Assembly (NCBI RefSeq): GCF_003073045.1 | Contig: NC_037594.1 | Coordinates: 27,330,737 to 27,394,736, forward strand | Direction: 5' to 3' | Origin: Pomacea canaliculata | Lineage: Eukaryota; Mollusca; Gastropoda; Architaenioglossa; Ampullariidae | DNA length: 64,000 nucleotides | Part shown: positions 26,801-37,842 of the stretch, in pieces | How the letters are laid out: every line of letters starts with the position of its first letter | Numbering within the stretch: the first letter of the stretch is position 1 | Translations under genes and position numbers: made by a program | Notes under the pieces: generated by a model | Told to the model about the DNA's origin: nothing | The model's database searches: none | Seen by the model: the letters and a program-made list of their open reading frames with translations, nothing else

Positions 26801-29266
26801 AGAGAGCACACTTTCCCACTTTTCAGCTTAGTAGACAAAAGACACTGGGCAATTATAATGCACAAAAAAGTAAGAAGCACTGGGCAAAGTTTTAGCACAC
26901 CCTAGCTGTGATAGTGTTGATAGCAGATTTTTGCATGCAGACGAATGATAAGCACAGAGGTTGCATGATACAACAGTTGTCAGAAAAGTCATCAACTAGG
27001 AGGCAGGATGACGCAAGAGACCAGAGAGATCAGTCTATAGGTAAGAAACATTTATTTGCCAAGTGACATCATATGAGGAACAACTCTTAATGATGTCCAC
27101 CAGTATCTTGTCAGTCACCAGTCACACACTTGCAGCTGGCACTACATATACACACACCTATAAAAAAAATCATGCACATGTGCGCACACATGTACGCACC
27201 CACCCCACACAACCCACACCCCACATAAAATCTAAGTAAAAGAAAATGAAGAGTAAGCAAATAGACCATGGATGAGAAAAGATGAAAATTATAGAGGAGA
27301 AAATTAATCTAGTAAAGAACAAAAACTCGGAATCCAAATGGCATGCCATAGATGAAAAATACACTGCAGAGATGTTGGTCAACTAAGTGGTCTATAAAAC
27401 CTGGCCCAGGCATTAAAAAGCAATCCAGAACACTGTTAAGTGGCACAACAAAAGCACAGTTCAACAGCAGAAATCAAAATCAGTGCAAATCTATAGAAAA
27501 AAAAAACAACAGAGCAGTCACCCTTGAGACAGATAAAGTAACACTCCTTATGCACATTCATCCAGTGTTTCTCATCTTTTAAAAATGTACAAATATTACA
27601 TACAGAACACTTCCCAATGGAGTGGAAAAATGTAAAAGATTTGGCATTCGGCTCCTTATTTCTCTAATGTTATGGATGCAGCTACAGTTGTATACCACCC
27701 GATCCCGTTTATCAAGTTTATTTTCTACCCTGCATTGGCTATTTTAATATCAGAGCACAGACCTCCCTCAGTAGCAAGATCAGATTGCTGTTTGGTGGAT
27801 CCTGTTCCAAGACCACTGAGCACTTTGTAGGTTTCTGAATGTATGAAGTCAACACGTCCTGCATAGATCTTTGCACTGGCATCAAGAGTTGAACTTGCCA
27901 CCTGAAATCACAGGCTATATAGCGGTCACAGAACACTTACATAATCACTTATATTAATCAGGCAATTCTAAAACACATGACTTGAACAGTCCCACATGAA
28001 TTTGACATCACTCTTTCCTGTCCATGTACCCAACGGCAACTAAAATCCAATCCAACAGTGACAGAGAAGCAAGTAAAAGACACCCATAAATAATACTCTT
28101 AGCTTTTACACATTTGTGATGAGGTAGTGAAATCTAAGGTAGCAGCAACTCATACGTTTTCTTAGTATGATTTATTTTGGCTGCTCGTTCCCACACAACA
28201 GCAATAATAATTGAAACAATTTCTACCACAGCGTTGATTAAGTCATCGTTTAACAGTTTGTAAGCAAATTCCAACAGGTTAAGATCAACAATACACACTT
28301 TAAGAAAATAATATTTAAAATCTATAATAGAGATTTAAATATTATAACAGATAATTTTGTGGCAAACCTGAAAATTTTCCAGCTCTTTCTTCTTGAGTAA
28401 TTCAGTCATGTAGTCAATTAGATGCAAGCCAAATGCATTCTTTGAGTTGATTTTCTGTGGGGTGGTGGTGGTAGGGGAAGGGATTTGAAAAATGACAAGA
28501 TATATGAATCAATATATTTGTTTGCAATATATGACAGGGTCTAAAACTATAAAACTTCCTTGCAATACACACACTGTAAAAGTTCGGTTTTTAAAGAAGC
28601 AACATTTAATAGGAAGATAATAAAGTAAAATATGTAGCTAAAAGTAAAAATTTTACAAACATTTTCTGCTGACAGCTGAATGCAGTTACTGTAGTGTTCA
28701 GCCAGCTGGGCACTGGTCAGGCCACTCAAGGGTGTTGTTCTCCTATCAAGAAAAAGGGAAAAAAAAATTAAAGCTCTATTACACATAAACATATAGATAA
28801 TCATCATGCTGTTAAGTCAGTCACCTATGTGACATGTAAGTTTATCGTTTGCATGAACAATTTAAGAAGCAGAAAAATATCTAGACTAGCTAGAAGTATG
28901 GGGTTTTGTTCCTTGCTTTTTTAAAGGCAACAGCACAATCACATGTATATGACATATCACATTTCTCACAGCCACTTCTCACACAAAACACAATCAAAAA
29001 TGCATGGTATTTCAATACCTGTCAGATGGCGAAGAACCAGGACTAGTTCCAAAATTTCTCTGTAGCTCCAAAATCCTTGAACGACGACGGTCTCTTCTTT
29101 CCTTTTCATCATCATGAGCTTCATTTAAGAGGGAAACAGAAGGACTTCCTGTGCTGCACAGTCCTGGCTGGCGTTTGGTTGAAGGTGAGACATACTTTGA
29201 GGCAGGTGGATTTCGAAAGGAAATGGGTGTGTTTGTGAGGGGTGACAGCACCCCTCTGGTTGACAT
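17816..29266 (-). CDS. NCAPH: Condensin complex subunit 2 (kleisin NCAPH / Barren / CAP-H)
   Basis: Kleisin of condensin I, bridging the SMC2-SMC4 heads and recruiting the HEAT subunits NCAPD2 and NCAPG for mitotic chromosome compaction. Sixteen minus-strand exons keep phase throughout: 29266-29019, 28742-28661, 28454-28368, 27901-27763, 26546-26497, 26270-26199, 24535-24322, 23646-23558, 23407-23257, 22258-22162, 21870-21743, 21589-21303, 20679-20578, 19696-19526, 19177-19070, 18193-17999 = 740 codons, close to the human 741 aa. Hallmarks: [18 protein letters not shown] (about 52-69), the SMC2-binding region [43 protein letters not shown] (exon 11) and the C-terminal winged helix [18 protein letters not shown]...[17 protein letters not shown]. 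The residues after NEK are uncertain: reading on ends at 17816, while a 38-nt intron (17998-17961) would give NFQLEL and a stop near 17876. ATG 29266 lies just after a probable 5'UTR acceptor. Confidence 0.93.
18740..19028 (+). mobile_element. 3' end of a CR1/L2-type LINE in an NCAPH intron
   Basis: The tail GTAAAGCGTTCTGAGTCCTG followed by an (ATT)n microsatellite at about 19009-19028 is the typical 3' terminus of CR1/L2-like retrotransposons. The sequence upstream is a worn remnant of the preceding coding or UTR part. It lies between NCAPH exons 16 and 15 and in the opposite direction to the gene. Confidence 0.5.
19790..20440 (-). mobile_element. Degraded RTE-like LINE 3' fragment in an NCAPH intron
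   Basis: Read on the minus strand, broken frames give a worn F/YADD-like core (LLCYAEN), then [18 protein letters not shown], then [20 protein letters not shown] and VGHQEP..KTVLQGT. This is the order of the C-terminal half of RTE-type reverse transcriptase ORFs; a large part between the RT core and the tail is missing. The fragment fills most of the intron between exons 14 and 13. A 166-codon plus-strand frame here is only its antisense shadow. It contains a 25-bp tandem duplication at 19993-20042. Confidence 0.6.
19993..20042. repeat. 25-bp perfect tandem duplication
   Basis: Two consecutive copies of a 25-bp unit starting AAAGTACCTTGAAGGACAGT (19993-20017 and 20018-20042), inside the RTE-like fragment. 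It is a local duplication that arose after insertion or is peculiar to this copy. Confidence 0.9.
25640..25843. mobile_element. Non-autonomous hAT element (188 bp) with 8-bp target duplication
   Basis: The element spans 25648-25835 and is flanked by perfect 8-bp duplications GTCTAGAT (25640-25647 and 25836-25843). Its imperfect inverted termini are CAGACCTGGGCAAA and, at the other end, the complement of CAGGGGTGGGCAAT. An 8-bp duplication of NTCTAGAN type with CAG-starting termini is diagnostic of the hAT superfamily. The interior is GC-rich (GGCCGGCCC...GCGGCCCC) around an AT core and encodes nothing. It lies in the NCAPH intron between exons 7 and 6; a second copy is at 39196-39383. Confidence 0.88.
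26547..27762. other. NCAPH intron between exons 5 and 4
   Basis: About 1.2 kb of A-rich intronic DNA with a short CA/TG-rich stretch at about 27145-27230. No mobile element or RNA gene is recognised. Confidence 0.5.
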
Positions 29267-29294
29267 CTTGATTGAACAGTGAGACTAAAAAATC

Positions 29295-30028
29295 TGCAAA
29301 ACAGACAAAACGAAACATGTAAGAAACCTAATGTGATCCCCTACCAGTGTGTGTGTGTGTGTGAGGATGGGTGGGCGGCTATGTATAAATGTTTGTATGT
29401 GTACATCATGAATTACTATAGCGAAAGTAAACGATTTATATATATGTATAAACCTTTGTTATTATTATTGTTGATTTGTGATGCTTTCTAAGACTTAAGC
29501 TACATTCATATTGAAGGTGAGCCCCATCCGACACATATTTAATTTGGGCATTCGCCCACACCGGTGGTTACTCAACTATTTTCTTGATCATTCATTTGAC
29601 GTTCTTTCAATATATCTACCTATACACGTCCCTGGTACAAGGTACTATATATATCACTGATAAGTACCGACTCAGACAGATTTTACTATTCTGTTATTAT
29701 TTTCACTTCAAATTTCAACAAAACAAGTGCACCTAGCATTGCTCTTAACGAAAAATTATTGCTTACCTTCTATACTGTTATAAACCTTTCCTGATTTAGA
29801 CTGCTATGTATAGTGTTGCGCTTTTTGAAGTAGCCGCCATCCGATTGCCCATTCTCGCGTACTCTCGCACTTCTGCGTGATCTCGCGTTGGTGAGAGGCG
29901 GAAGTAGTAACCCGGGAGATTCAAGCTTGGTCATCGCCTCCTTTGACTACTAGGATTTTGCGTATTCGCTGACATCGAATAGCCTTTAAAGCCCTCCCCC
30001 ATTTCCAGATAAAAACTTGATTGGTATT
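29295..30028. promoter_or_regulatory. Shared divergent promoter / 5'UTR region of NCAPH and SFR1
   Basis: The two start codons are 763 bp apart, head to head. The CpG-rich part (29820-29900) holds a YY1-type core GCCGCCATC at 29833-29841 and three TCTCGC(G) motifs at 29853-29859, 29863-29868 and 29881-29887. A full TCGCGAGA motif follows in SFR1 intron 1 (30340-30347). TCTCGCGAGA and YY1 motifs are known from TATA-less housekeeping promoters. On the minus strand a TTTTGCAG acceptor just upstream of the NCAPH ATG suggests a 5'UTR intron, so the NCAPH start site probably lies nearer 29.8 kb. Confidence 0.65.
29347..29363. repeat. (GT)n microsatellite
   Basis: Short uninterrupted GT dinucleotide run in the probable NCAPH 5'UTR intron. 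Confidence 0.8.
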
Positions 30029-31962
30029 ATGAATGCTGGAAGCCCTATTCAAAATCAAATTCCCAAAACACCCAGCAATGATTCTCAACAAAGAACACCT
30101 TTATCGACTGGAGTGGTAAGACTATGCTGGAAAATTAGGGAAGTAGTGGTAGTCATTTAACTAGTTTGTTTGTTTGTTTTTATAGATAATGTTAAGCGTT
30201 ATCGTTCATAGCTTTGCTTTTGCAACTTTTACATGCGTGAGCTCGTTCTTTTTTCTCTCAAAATGATATAGAAAGACATAAAATATAAGCTTTCTAAAAC
30301 AGTAAAAGTAACATATTTACCTGAAATGTAATTCCATTTTCGCGAGATTTTTTTTAATCTAGAAGTTTACGGTAAGATAATTTGTCAAAAATTCAGCATA
30401 AAATGGCAAAAACAGGATTTAAAATTTTTTCTCAGATGCATAATGTAATCATTTGTAGTCCATTTTCATCTTGTTTACATTTATTGGTGCAGATGAGTTC
30501 TTCTCTAAAAGAACGTTTGAAAAAATGTGGACGCTATCATCCAGCTACACCACCATCATCAAGAACACTGTCAAGTCATTCACAGACAGCCAGTCAAAGA
30601 CAGCTACCCAGAAAGATTCTGATAGAAAGTACCCACTTACACGAAAATGCTCTACCTACAAGTGAAAACAGGCCAGTTAACTGTGAAGCCAGTGGTGTGA
30701 AGGAATCTCCAAAGCAGAGTTTCTCTACTACTGCTGCTCGTTATCTTAAAACATGTTCCCCTACTACCACTACAGAAAGTTCAGCAAAAGATTATGCTAA
30801 TGGAGGAGAGCTTTCCCTCACTAAAATGCCTGATATCAATGTAACACAGTCAGGAGTCAAGGTATGTAGCAAACCTATAATTTCAGGCAAACATTTACCT
30901 GCTGAAGACTTTGTAGAACTGCAGCAGCATGGCAAATCAAATCAAAATTTGTGTAATTCGGAAAAAAGTGAGGCAGAATTGCACATGGATAAGAAGCAGT
31001 TGCAGGCTTTTCTGATGGAACGGAAAGAAACCCTTAGAAAACTGCACATGGTCAAGTTGTACAGAAAAAAGGTGAGCTAAAATAAATTTTGATTGTTTTT
31101 TTACACTCTTGGATAACAACAGAGTAGCATGGAGCAATTTTTTTTTTAATCTTTTAGAATATACTGACATATCTTTCTTTTTCACGTAAATGTTTCCATG
31201 GTTGAAACTAACTTTTGTGATATCTAATTTATCAACAGAAAAGAAAAAGAAGTACCAGTGAGAAAAATACTTTTTAAGCCAATGCCTACTATTGGCCAAT
31301 GCCTACTATTCAGTATCTCTAGAATACCGGTTACTATGATTAACTCACTATTGTAAGCTAAACTAATTACAATCATTTTAGTTTTACTTTTGTTTTCATA
31401 TGATACATGCTCCAATGTAGACCAGATTAGTGTATTGTCTTGGAACACTATAGCTGATAATTTTATGTATCTTCCAGATCTTTTGTTATACCATTTGTAA
31501 TCCTTTCATAATCTCTAAAAGCAAATCTTTCCCATGTCAGGTTAAATCGTGGAATTCATTTTGGTAGACAAAAGTTAGGTCCAAAGGGAAGGATGCTGCT
31601 CATTTTTAGATATTGAGGCACCTTGCACACATCTAAACTGTGTTCATTGATAAAAAGCTATTTGAGGTTTACTTGATACAGGCAACATTAAGTTCTAGAG
31701 TTTTGCAACAGAGTATGTGACAAAGGTGAGATCTAAATGTGTCATGTTTCTGGCTTTGTTTTGTTTTTTCTTTTTCCTCCAGAATAATCTTACAGAACTG
31801 CAAGACCTGATTGACAAGTGGCGTTCAGCTTGCCAACAGGCAGTCCTTGATCTTCATCACCTTGTTGCAGAACCAAGACCTTCACTTTCTCAGCTTGTTA
31901 AAGAGCTTGGAATAGACAGCAAGCTTGTCAGATTTGATGAAACCGAGGAATATTTTAACTGA
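30029..31962 (+). CDS. SFR1: Swi5-dependent recombination DNA repair protein 1 homologue
   Basis: Partner of SWI5; the heterodimer stimulates RAD51 strand exchange in homologous recombination (nuclear). Three exons, all joined in phase 0: 30029-30115, 30493-31071, 31783-31962, 281 aa. The N-terminus is disordered and Ser/Thr-rich; the early motif SSSLKERLKKCGRY matches the vertebrate SATLRERLRKTRF block. The conserved C-terminal coiled-coil spans exons 2 and 3: LMERKETLRKLHMVKLYRKK, then NNLTELQDLIDKWRSACQQ and LVKELGIDSKLVRFDETEEYF, matching human LKLVKMYRSKNDLSQLQLLIKKWR...YGLDDKLLHYNRSEEEF. Start chosen at ATG 30029, the first of an in-frame exon with a clean GTAAGA donor. An ATG beginning exon 2 is an alternative start. 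Divergent from NCAPH, convergent with securin. Confidence 0.92.
31278..31311. repeat. 17-bp tandem duplication in SFR1 intron 2
   Basis: GCCAATGCCTACTATTG followed directly by the same unit with one end change (31278-31294, 31295-31311). No function is apparent. Confidence 0.85.
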
Positions 31963-32199
31963 AAGTCCTTCAAACAATTACTGTGATTAAACACTGTTAC
32001 TTGTGCAATCTAAGGTCATAATTTGCAAAGACGAGAGATTTTTGTACCAGTAGTTGCACAAGCTTTAATTATAATGCAAAACCCACTGCATTTTGTTCAA
32101 TTCTGCTGTTAAATGATGGTCTTGCATCTTAAAAGAAAAGTATTTTCAGACTTTTTGTTCAGATAATTTTGTTGTGGTTAATGTGCATGCAGTTTTGGT

Positions 32200-32205
32200 A
32201 TTAAA
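32200..32205 (+). terminator. Candidate ATTAAA poly(A) signal of SFR1
   Basis: ATTAAA about 240 nt after the SFR1 stop. No AATAAA is seen nearer, so this common variant is the best candidate before the convergent securin 3' end. Confidence 0.35.
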
Positions 32206-32412
32206 GACTACACTACTATTTTTCTGTGATAGCATATGTGAAACTATAAGGCACGATTTGAGATTCTTGTATATTGTGTTGCATTGTTGTTACATGCATT
32301 TGTCAACAAGACAAGACTAATGCTGACAATATTCATTTACTCAGTGTTGATTATTTGCTCAACACTCCACAAACTCATCCAGGTAAAAAGAGAGGCAGCT
32401 GAGACATGAAAA

Positions 32413-32418
32413 TTTATT
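32413..32418 (-). terminator. Poly(A) signal of securin gene
   Basis: TTTATT on the + strand reads AATAAA on the minus strand, about 395 nt past the securin stop. SFR1 and securin are thus tail to tail with only about 200 bp between their candidate signals. Confidence 0.6.
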
Positions 32419-32812
32419 GGGCTAAAGACATAAAAGAAAATATTTTTAAAAAATTGTCATTTCAAAATATTTCGGAGAATTATAAGGCAAAAAAAAAAAA
32501 AAAAACATTACAGAACTAAGGACTTCATGCATTTAACTCTACCTGTTGCAAAGTCTCCAAAACCATTCACATTTCACAAAGCAAATTTCAGGTAGGTGAC
32601 TGCATCCTTGAAAGATAGTGCAAAGCTGCTGCAAAGTATCAAGGCTGTCACACAGGATGCATCTTGCGGTAAAAAAAAAAAATTATAAGAAAATCTGTTG
32701 GAAAATCCACAAATATCATTTCGTCATTCTGCATCCAGAAATGGTTTCACATGCACACTGAACATGCCAGTCAACTGATCAGATGGACCAAGGAACTGTA
32801 TATGCCTTATGA

Positions 32813-35800
32813 TCAAATTCCGGATGACTGGCTGGTAAAGCTATCGTCTTTTATTTGTAAGCCACCCAGGTGGGCTGAAAGACCTAAAGAGTCGTCCAAA
32901 GCACTCAGATCTGATGAACTAGGAATAACATGAACTTCACACTGAGGAAGGTCAATGTCATCTAAAGATGGAAGAGGAACTGCCTCAAGTTCAAGATCTT
33001 GTTCATCCAGCTGAAGACCCTCCATGGTGACAAATGGAAAATTATTTTCTGAAAATGTGAAACAAGTACTATTTACCACACTGAAAACAACTTTAGGATA
33101 TGAATGAAAAAAAATTTTTAATGGAAAAGAAATCTTGCAGAAACAGTTTTCAAGGTAACAGAAATTGCATGTGAGTGGAAAAAACTGCTTTTCAAGAGGA
33201 ATAATCAAATTACTGAAAAGTCAATGGCATCTGTAGGATATACCTTTCCTCTTGAAAACAAAAAGCATAAATGCAACATTATCAAGATTTTAAATGTCAG
33301 AATAGTGTTCTTCTCACTATCATAGAAAAGATTCTTTTCAAAAACTCTTTACCTATTTCACAAGGGAGAGGTATCTTATCCAATTCAGTCATAATTATTT
33401 GTTGTTCAGTTATCTCGTCATCTTCACTCTCAGGCTGTGCTCCAAACAGACATGGTGGTCGCCAATTTAGAACTTTAGTAAAGTAGGTGCTTATTCTCTC
33501 CTTTCTAGGCCATATGCTTTCATCATCACTGTCTGAATGTGTAAAAACAAAATTAAGTGACATCAACATCATTAGACAAAACAGAAAAACTGGCAACTGA
33601 TCGAAACAATGTTATCTAATTTTGAAATAGACCTGTAACTAGAGAAACCCATTAGATATACTATGTTTCACGTTAAAAAGTAATTTCATAATTGTTCTTA
33701 GAATAAAAAACCAGATAAAATTCATGGTAATAATAATGTGAACTTATAATGCACAGCATCACAACCAGCTTTGACTGGTAGCCAATGAAGAGACAGAAGA
33801 AGTGGTGTGACACATTCAGATTTGAGAGTCCAGAAAACAAGACAAGCAGCTGAGTTCTGGATTTTCTGAAGATTATCGATGAGGTACTGTGGATAGTCAG
33901 CAAGAAGAGAGTTGCAGTAGTCTATTTTAGACAAAACAAATGAGAATTTTGTTTTTGAGATGGACAGATTATGGTTAATGGAGATGATCTTCTGGAGCTC
34001 ATAGTCTGCAGAAGGACAGATGTGAGAAGCATGCTTATCAAGGGACATGCCAGCAGATATTATGCAACTTAAGTTACATGTTGAAGTTACAAAAGAAACA
34101 TCGGTATCGCCTACCCAGAGACAGGCAGTGAAGGGTAAACTCTGGCTCTCCTCTTTGAAAAAAAATTAAAGCTTCTGTATTTTCATCATTTGGTTTTAAC
34201 TTGCTGTGGGTCATCCATAGTCTAATATCAGAAATACAACATTGGATGCTATGGATAGCAGGATTCCTGAGAAGGAGAACAACTGGTACACAGCTGAGTG
34301 TCATCAAGAAAGGAATGATCAGATACAGAGATAGACTGTATTAGAGTAGTAAGTGGCTTCGTGTACATGATAAAAAGGATGGGACCAAGTACAGAACCTT
34401 GGGGGACTCCTGAGTGGGTAGAGACTGGTGGAGAAACACATCCATCCACTAAAACTGAGTCCTATCTCAGATATGACTGAAACCAGTTGAGTGGGGAGCC
34501 TAAGATCTCATACAGTACTTAGTCTATGAATGAGAGTAGTGTGGTCTATAGTATCAAAGGTAGCAGACACGTTTAACATGGCAAGAAATGAGATGTCACC
34601 TCTATCCACAGCATATAAAATATCGTTTGTCCCCTTTAAGCAGAGCAGTGAACATGCACACACAGAAGATGACAAAGAGCATGCACACACACAGGGTGGA
34701 GAAAACCAGAGTACCCAGTATGAAAGAATTGTCTTGGGTCCAATAAAACAAGTGAAAAATTATGTAGGCACATACCATCCTTTGGTGGCGGAGGAGGAGG
34801 AACATACTCAATATCTGGTAAATCCTCATAAATGATGCCGACTGAATGGGTGCTTGCCACAGATTTCTCCCCCTTGGATTGAACCCTTTCAACTTTGTTC
34901 TCCTTCTTTTAAAAAAAAAATTAAAGATATAAAATGATAACATACTTTCTTCAAAAATGACCAATAAAATTACTAATTAGCTTTTATGTAACCATTACTT
35001 TTGACATCAGCCACTTTTCCTTATAGCAGATCACATTTGGTTTGACCCCTTATAAAAATAAAGTTTGCTTGTTAATATTACAGCTAAAGGGCAAAAGCAA
35101 TGCACTATACACATCACAGTATCCACTAGAGACAATGCAGAAACAAAATAAGAGTAAGTTTACACTCTTAGCCTGACATCATTTTAATATTACCAACTCT
35201 TGCTTTTAAAACCCAACTTGACATTGTCAAAACAATTGCACAAACCATAACACTATCAAGGTCTTTTGCTCCACAGCAAGATATCATACCTCAAGGTGTT
35301 GGGACTGTCGCTTCTTTAATTTTGTGCTTCCAGGCGTCTGAGTGCATTTTAATGCTTTGTTTGTGGCAAGGACTGGCTTCAGTAATGTGGTAGCAGAAGG
35401 CTTTGTGCTTTCTCCAACAGTTTTTCCTCCACTGGCCTTTAAATCTAAACTAGGTGGATGAGGTTTTACAGTCACTCTGTCTACTTGGTTCACAGAGCCT
35501 AGAGCCCTCCTTGGTGTCTTTAGATGTTGTGTGCTTGCTGCCTGGAAACCTTTAGTACCTATATCACAAAACAAATAAATGAAATGGTTACGGTAAAGCA
35601 AAATGTTAAAAACAGATATCCTATTTTTCTACTTTCTAGAAAAAGAAGTCTTTTGTCCAACAATTTTTCAGGAATAGGATCTTCCCTTGTTTATAAACCC
35701 TTGCCAAGATTAAAGTTATTCTATTAGTTTGGTAAAATAAGCTGTATAGCTATATATATATAAGGTATACAGATGGCAAAAAAAACAAACAAAAAATGTC

Positions 35801-37363
35801 AGTGATTTCCTAGGTGATGATGATGATGATGTAGTTTTGTAGCGCGCTAGTATCCGCATCACAAAGATGCGCTCAATGCGCGGTGATCCCAGCAGCCACC
35901 AAACTGCAGGTCAAATGAAAACTTCAAAAAAGTTTAAACAAGTGAGTCTTGAGGTTTTTCTTGAAAGATCCAATACTATCAGACTCCTTGGTCGAGAGGG
36001 GAAGCGAGTTCCACAAAAGCGGGGCTACATTGGAGAAGGATCTGAAACCCGCAGTCTTCTTGTTAGCATTCCCTGACTGAACACTCGGTCGTTCAAGTCT
36101 GAAGTGTGCTGCTGAACGAAGGTTCCGCTGGGGTTGGTAACAGCGAATGAGTTCTTGCAGATAGACAGGCGCAAGGTCGTGAAGACAGCCATAGGTTAAG
36201 GTTAACAATTTATGCTCAATTCGCTTCTCCACAGGAAGCCAATGCAGGTCACGAAGTACAGGAGTAATATGGTCAGTTGTTTTCTTTCCTGCAACTATCC
36301 TCGCAGCCGTATTCTGCACTCGCTGTAGCCTCGACAACTCGCTCTTTGAAATCCCCCAGAGGCAGCTGTTGGCATAGTCTAATGTAGAACCGATGAGGGA
36401 CACAGCAACTGCATTTGCAGTCTTCTTATTAAGACTGGGTCGGAGTCGTCCAAGAATGCGGATATGGAAATAACATGCCTTGACCACAGAACTGACATGA
36501 TCAGACATAGTAAGAAGATTGTCAACATAGAGTCCAAGGTTCCGTACGGAGCTGGAGAGGGGGATTCTAGCTTGACCCACTTGGATGGAGTCTAGAGAGA
36601 CTTTACTAAGGCTAAGCTTGGAACCACATAGCATCGCCTCTGTCTTCTCATCATTAAGCTTGAGTTTATTCCTCAGCATCCATGACTTGACCTCTAAGCA
36701 ACAATCTTCTACAGCACAAACTGCCTCACGCACCGACTCACTGTCAGTACTAAATGAAAAATAGAGTTCAGTGTCATCTGCAAACATCTTACGGTTCACA
36801 TTATGCTTCTCAATGAGAGGACCAAGCTGAGATGTGTAAATAGAAAATAGAACCGGGCCCAAAACAGAGCCCTGCGGGACACCGCACAGCAATGGAACTG
36901 TCACTGAAGAAGCTTGATTGACCATCACCCTATAAGGTATAAGCTTACTCCCTGACTAATCTAGTACAGAAAGATCAATCCTCCCCTTGCTATATATGAC
37001 ATATAGAACCAATTTTAATACTAGGAAAAACATGTAAGATCTTACTAAGTCTTTACGGTATGCAACAAGCACCATTCTGTTTTAAACCCTTTTCTAATAT
37101 ATGCTGTGGTTTCTATTTGAACAAGGATAGGCATCTATAGTACATGTTATAACGTAGGAATAAAAAGTCAGTTTACATAGCCGATACTTCATAAGTATTT
37201 TTAAAAATCTATAAACTAACATTTAAAAAATCTTATCACCAAAGATATCTTAAAAGAGACAGTTATTTTCTGATTTACCTTGCAGGTTGCCTCCCAACAT
37301 TTTTGAACCCAGTGATGATGAATTCTCCTTATCAGTATGGATTTGGAACTGAACTGACGCCAT
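32813..37363 (-). CDS. PTTG1: Securin (separase inhibitor, PTTG family)
   Basis: Inhibitor and chaperone of separase, destroyed by APC/C at anaphase onset. Five minus-strand exons with consistent phases: 37363-37279, 35558-35290, 34905-34776, 33532-33353, 33048-32813; 299 aa plus TGA. Destruction signals are clear: KEN box in HTDKEN (residues 12-14) and D-box R45-R-A-L48-G-S-V-N52 in TPRRALGSVNQ, close to human TRKALGTVNRA. A basic middle is followed by YEDLPDIEYVPPPPPPK, comparable to the conserved DIEY/EIEK securin motif, then a WPRKERISTYFTKVLNW segment and a long acidic C-terminus (LEAVPLPSLDDIDLPQCEVHVIP) like the human PLDFES/ELPPVCCDI tail. It is about 100 residues longer than human PTTG1. 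Securins diverge fast, so the call rests on motif order and would benefit from a profile search. Introns 1 and 3 carry LINE fragments. Confidence 0.82.
33715..34690 (-). mobile_element. Degraded CR1/L2-type LINE reverse transcriptase in a securin intron
   Basis: Broken minus-strand frames give, in order, LLCLKGTNDILYAVDRGDIS..FDTIDH, SGVPQGSVLGPILFIMYTKP, SDHSFLDDTQL (a mutated F-ADD motif), RLWMTHSKLKPNDENTEAL, KIDYCNSLLADYPQYLIDNLQKIQNSAACLVF (parts of the thumb region) and PLLLSLHWLPV. These are hallmark blocks of CR1/L2 reverse transcriptases. Frameshifts and the damaged catalytic block make it a dead copy. It lies wholly in the securin intron between exons 4 and 3 and is distinct in sequence from the copy at 35.8-36.9 kb. 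Confidence 0.8.
35811..36955 (-). mobile_element. 5'-truncated CR1/L2-type LINE with a 334-codon open RT frame
   Basis: An uninterrupted minus-strand frame (36928-35924) begins in the RT palm: LLCGVPQGSVLGPVLFSIYTSQ, FADDTELYFSF with the catalytic ADD, LKLNDEKTEAMLCGSK, LGLYVDNLL, RLQRVQNTAARIV, LHWLPVEKRIEHKLL and a C-terminal SFKKNLKTHLFKLF, a typical CR1/L2 ending. The + strand TGATGATGATGATGATG at 35816-35832 is the complement of its 3' microsatellite tail. The endonuclease and 5' part are missing (5' truncation near 36955). Lack of stops suggests a fairly young insertion, in securin intron 1 and in the gene's orientation. Confidence 0.88.
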
Positions 37364-37842
37364 CTTGATACCTTAAAAACCCAGATATGTCAAATCTGTT
37401 TATGCTTTTCTTTAATTTCTTCCAGTCAACATGCCCAACATTGCAATAATATTATCGATGGAACAACAAAATAAACGATGAACAGGAAAACAGTTATAAA
37501 ACTGTAATCAAATACAGGATGCAAACATTACCTTGTATCTGATACAACTGGAAATAAATAATAGATATACAGTTATCAAAGTATCTTTCAAGTTGCAGAA
37601 CCTTCTTTGATGATGCTAGTCTGTAATATTAACAAGAACGTTTACATCTCCCGCTTCCGGGCAATGGGCCAATCAGCAAGCAAAATTTAAAAATAAGCAG
37701 CTCACGTTACTATTTTATACTACTTCTGCCATTTATGAAAATTTAAAAAGTCATACATTATAAAATTTAATATGAATATTTTAAACAGTATTATTAAGCT
37801 TTTCTTACTTTCTTCATACGACACTAACAAAAGTGGGCTTTC
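37364..37842. promoter_or_regulatory. Divergent promoter of securin and TMEM128
   Basis: The two start codons are 480 bp apart, head to head. Visible motifs: ETS-type CTTCCGG near 37655, an NF-Y CCAAT box CCAATCAG at 37669-37676, and YY1-like cores overlapping both translation starts (CAAGATGGCG on the minus strand at 37358-37367; AAAATGGCAGC at 37877-37887). There is no TATA box in a convincing place. CCAAT boxes in promoters of securin and other G2/M genes are established; their use here is inferred. Confidence 0.6.
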
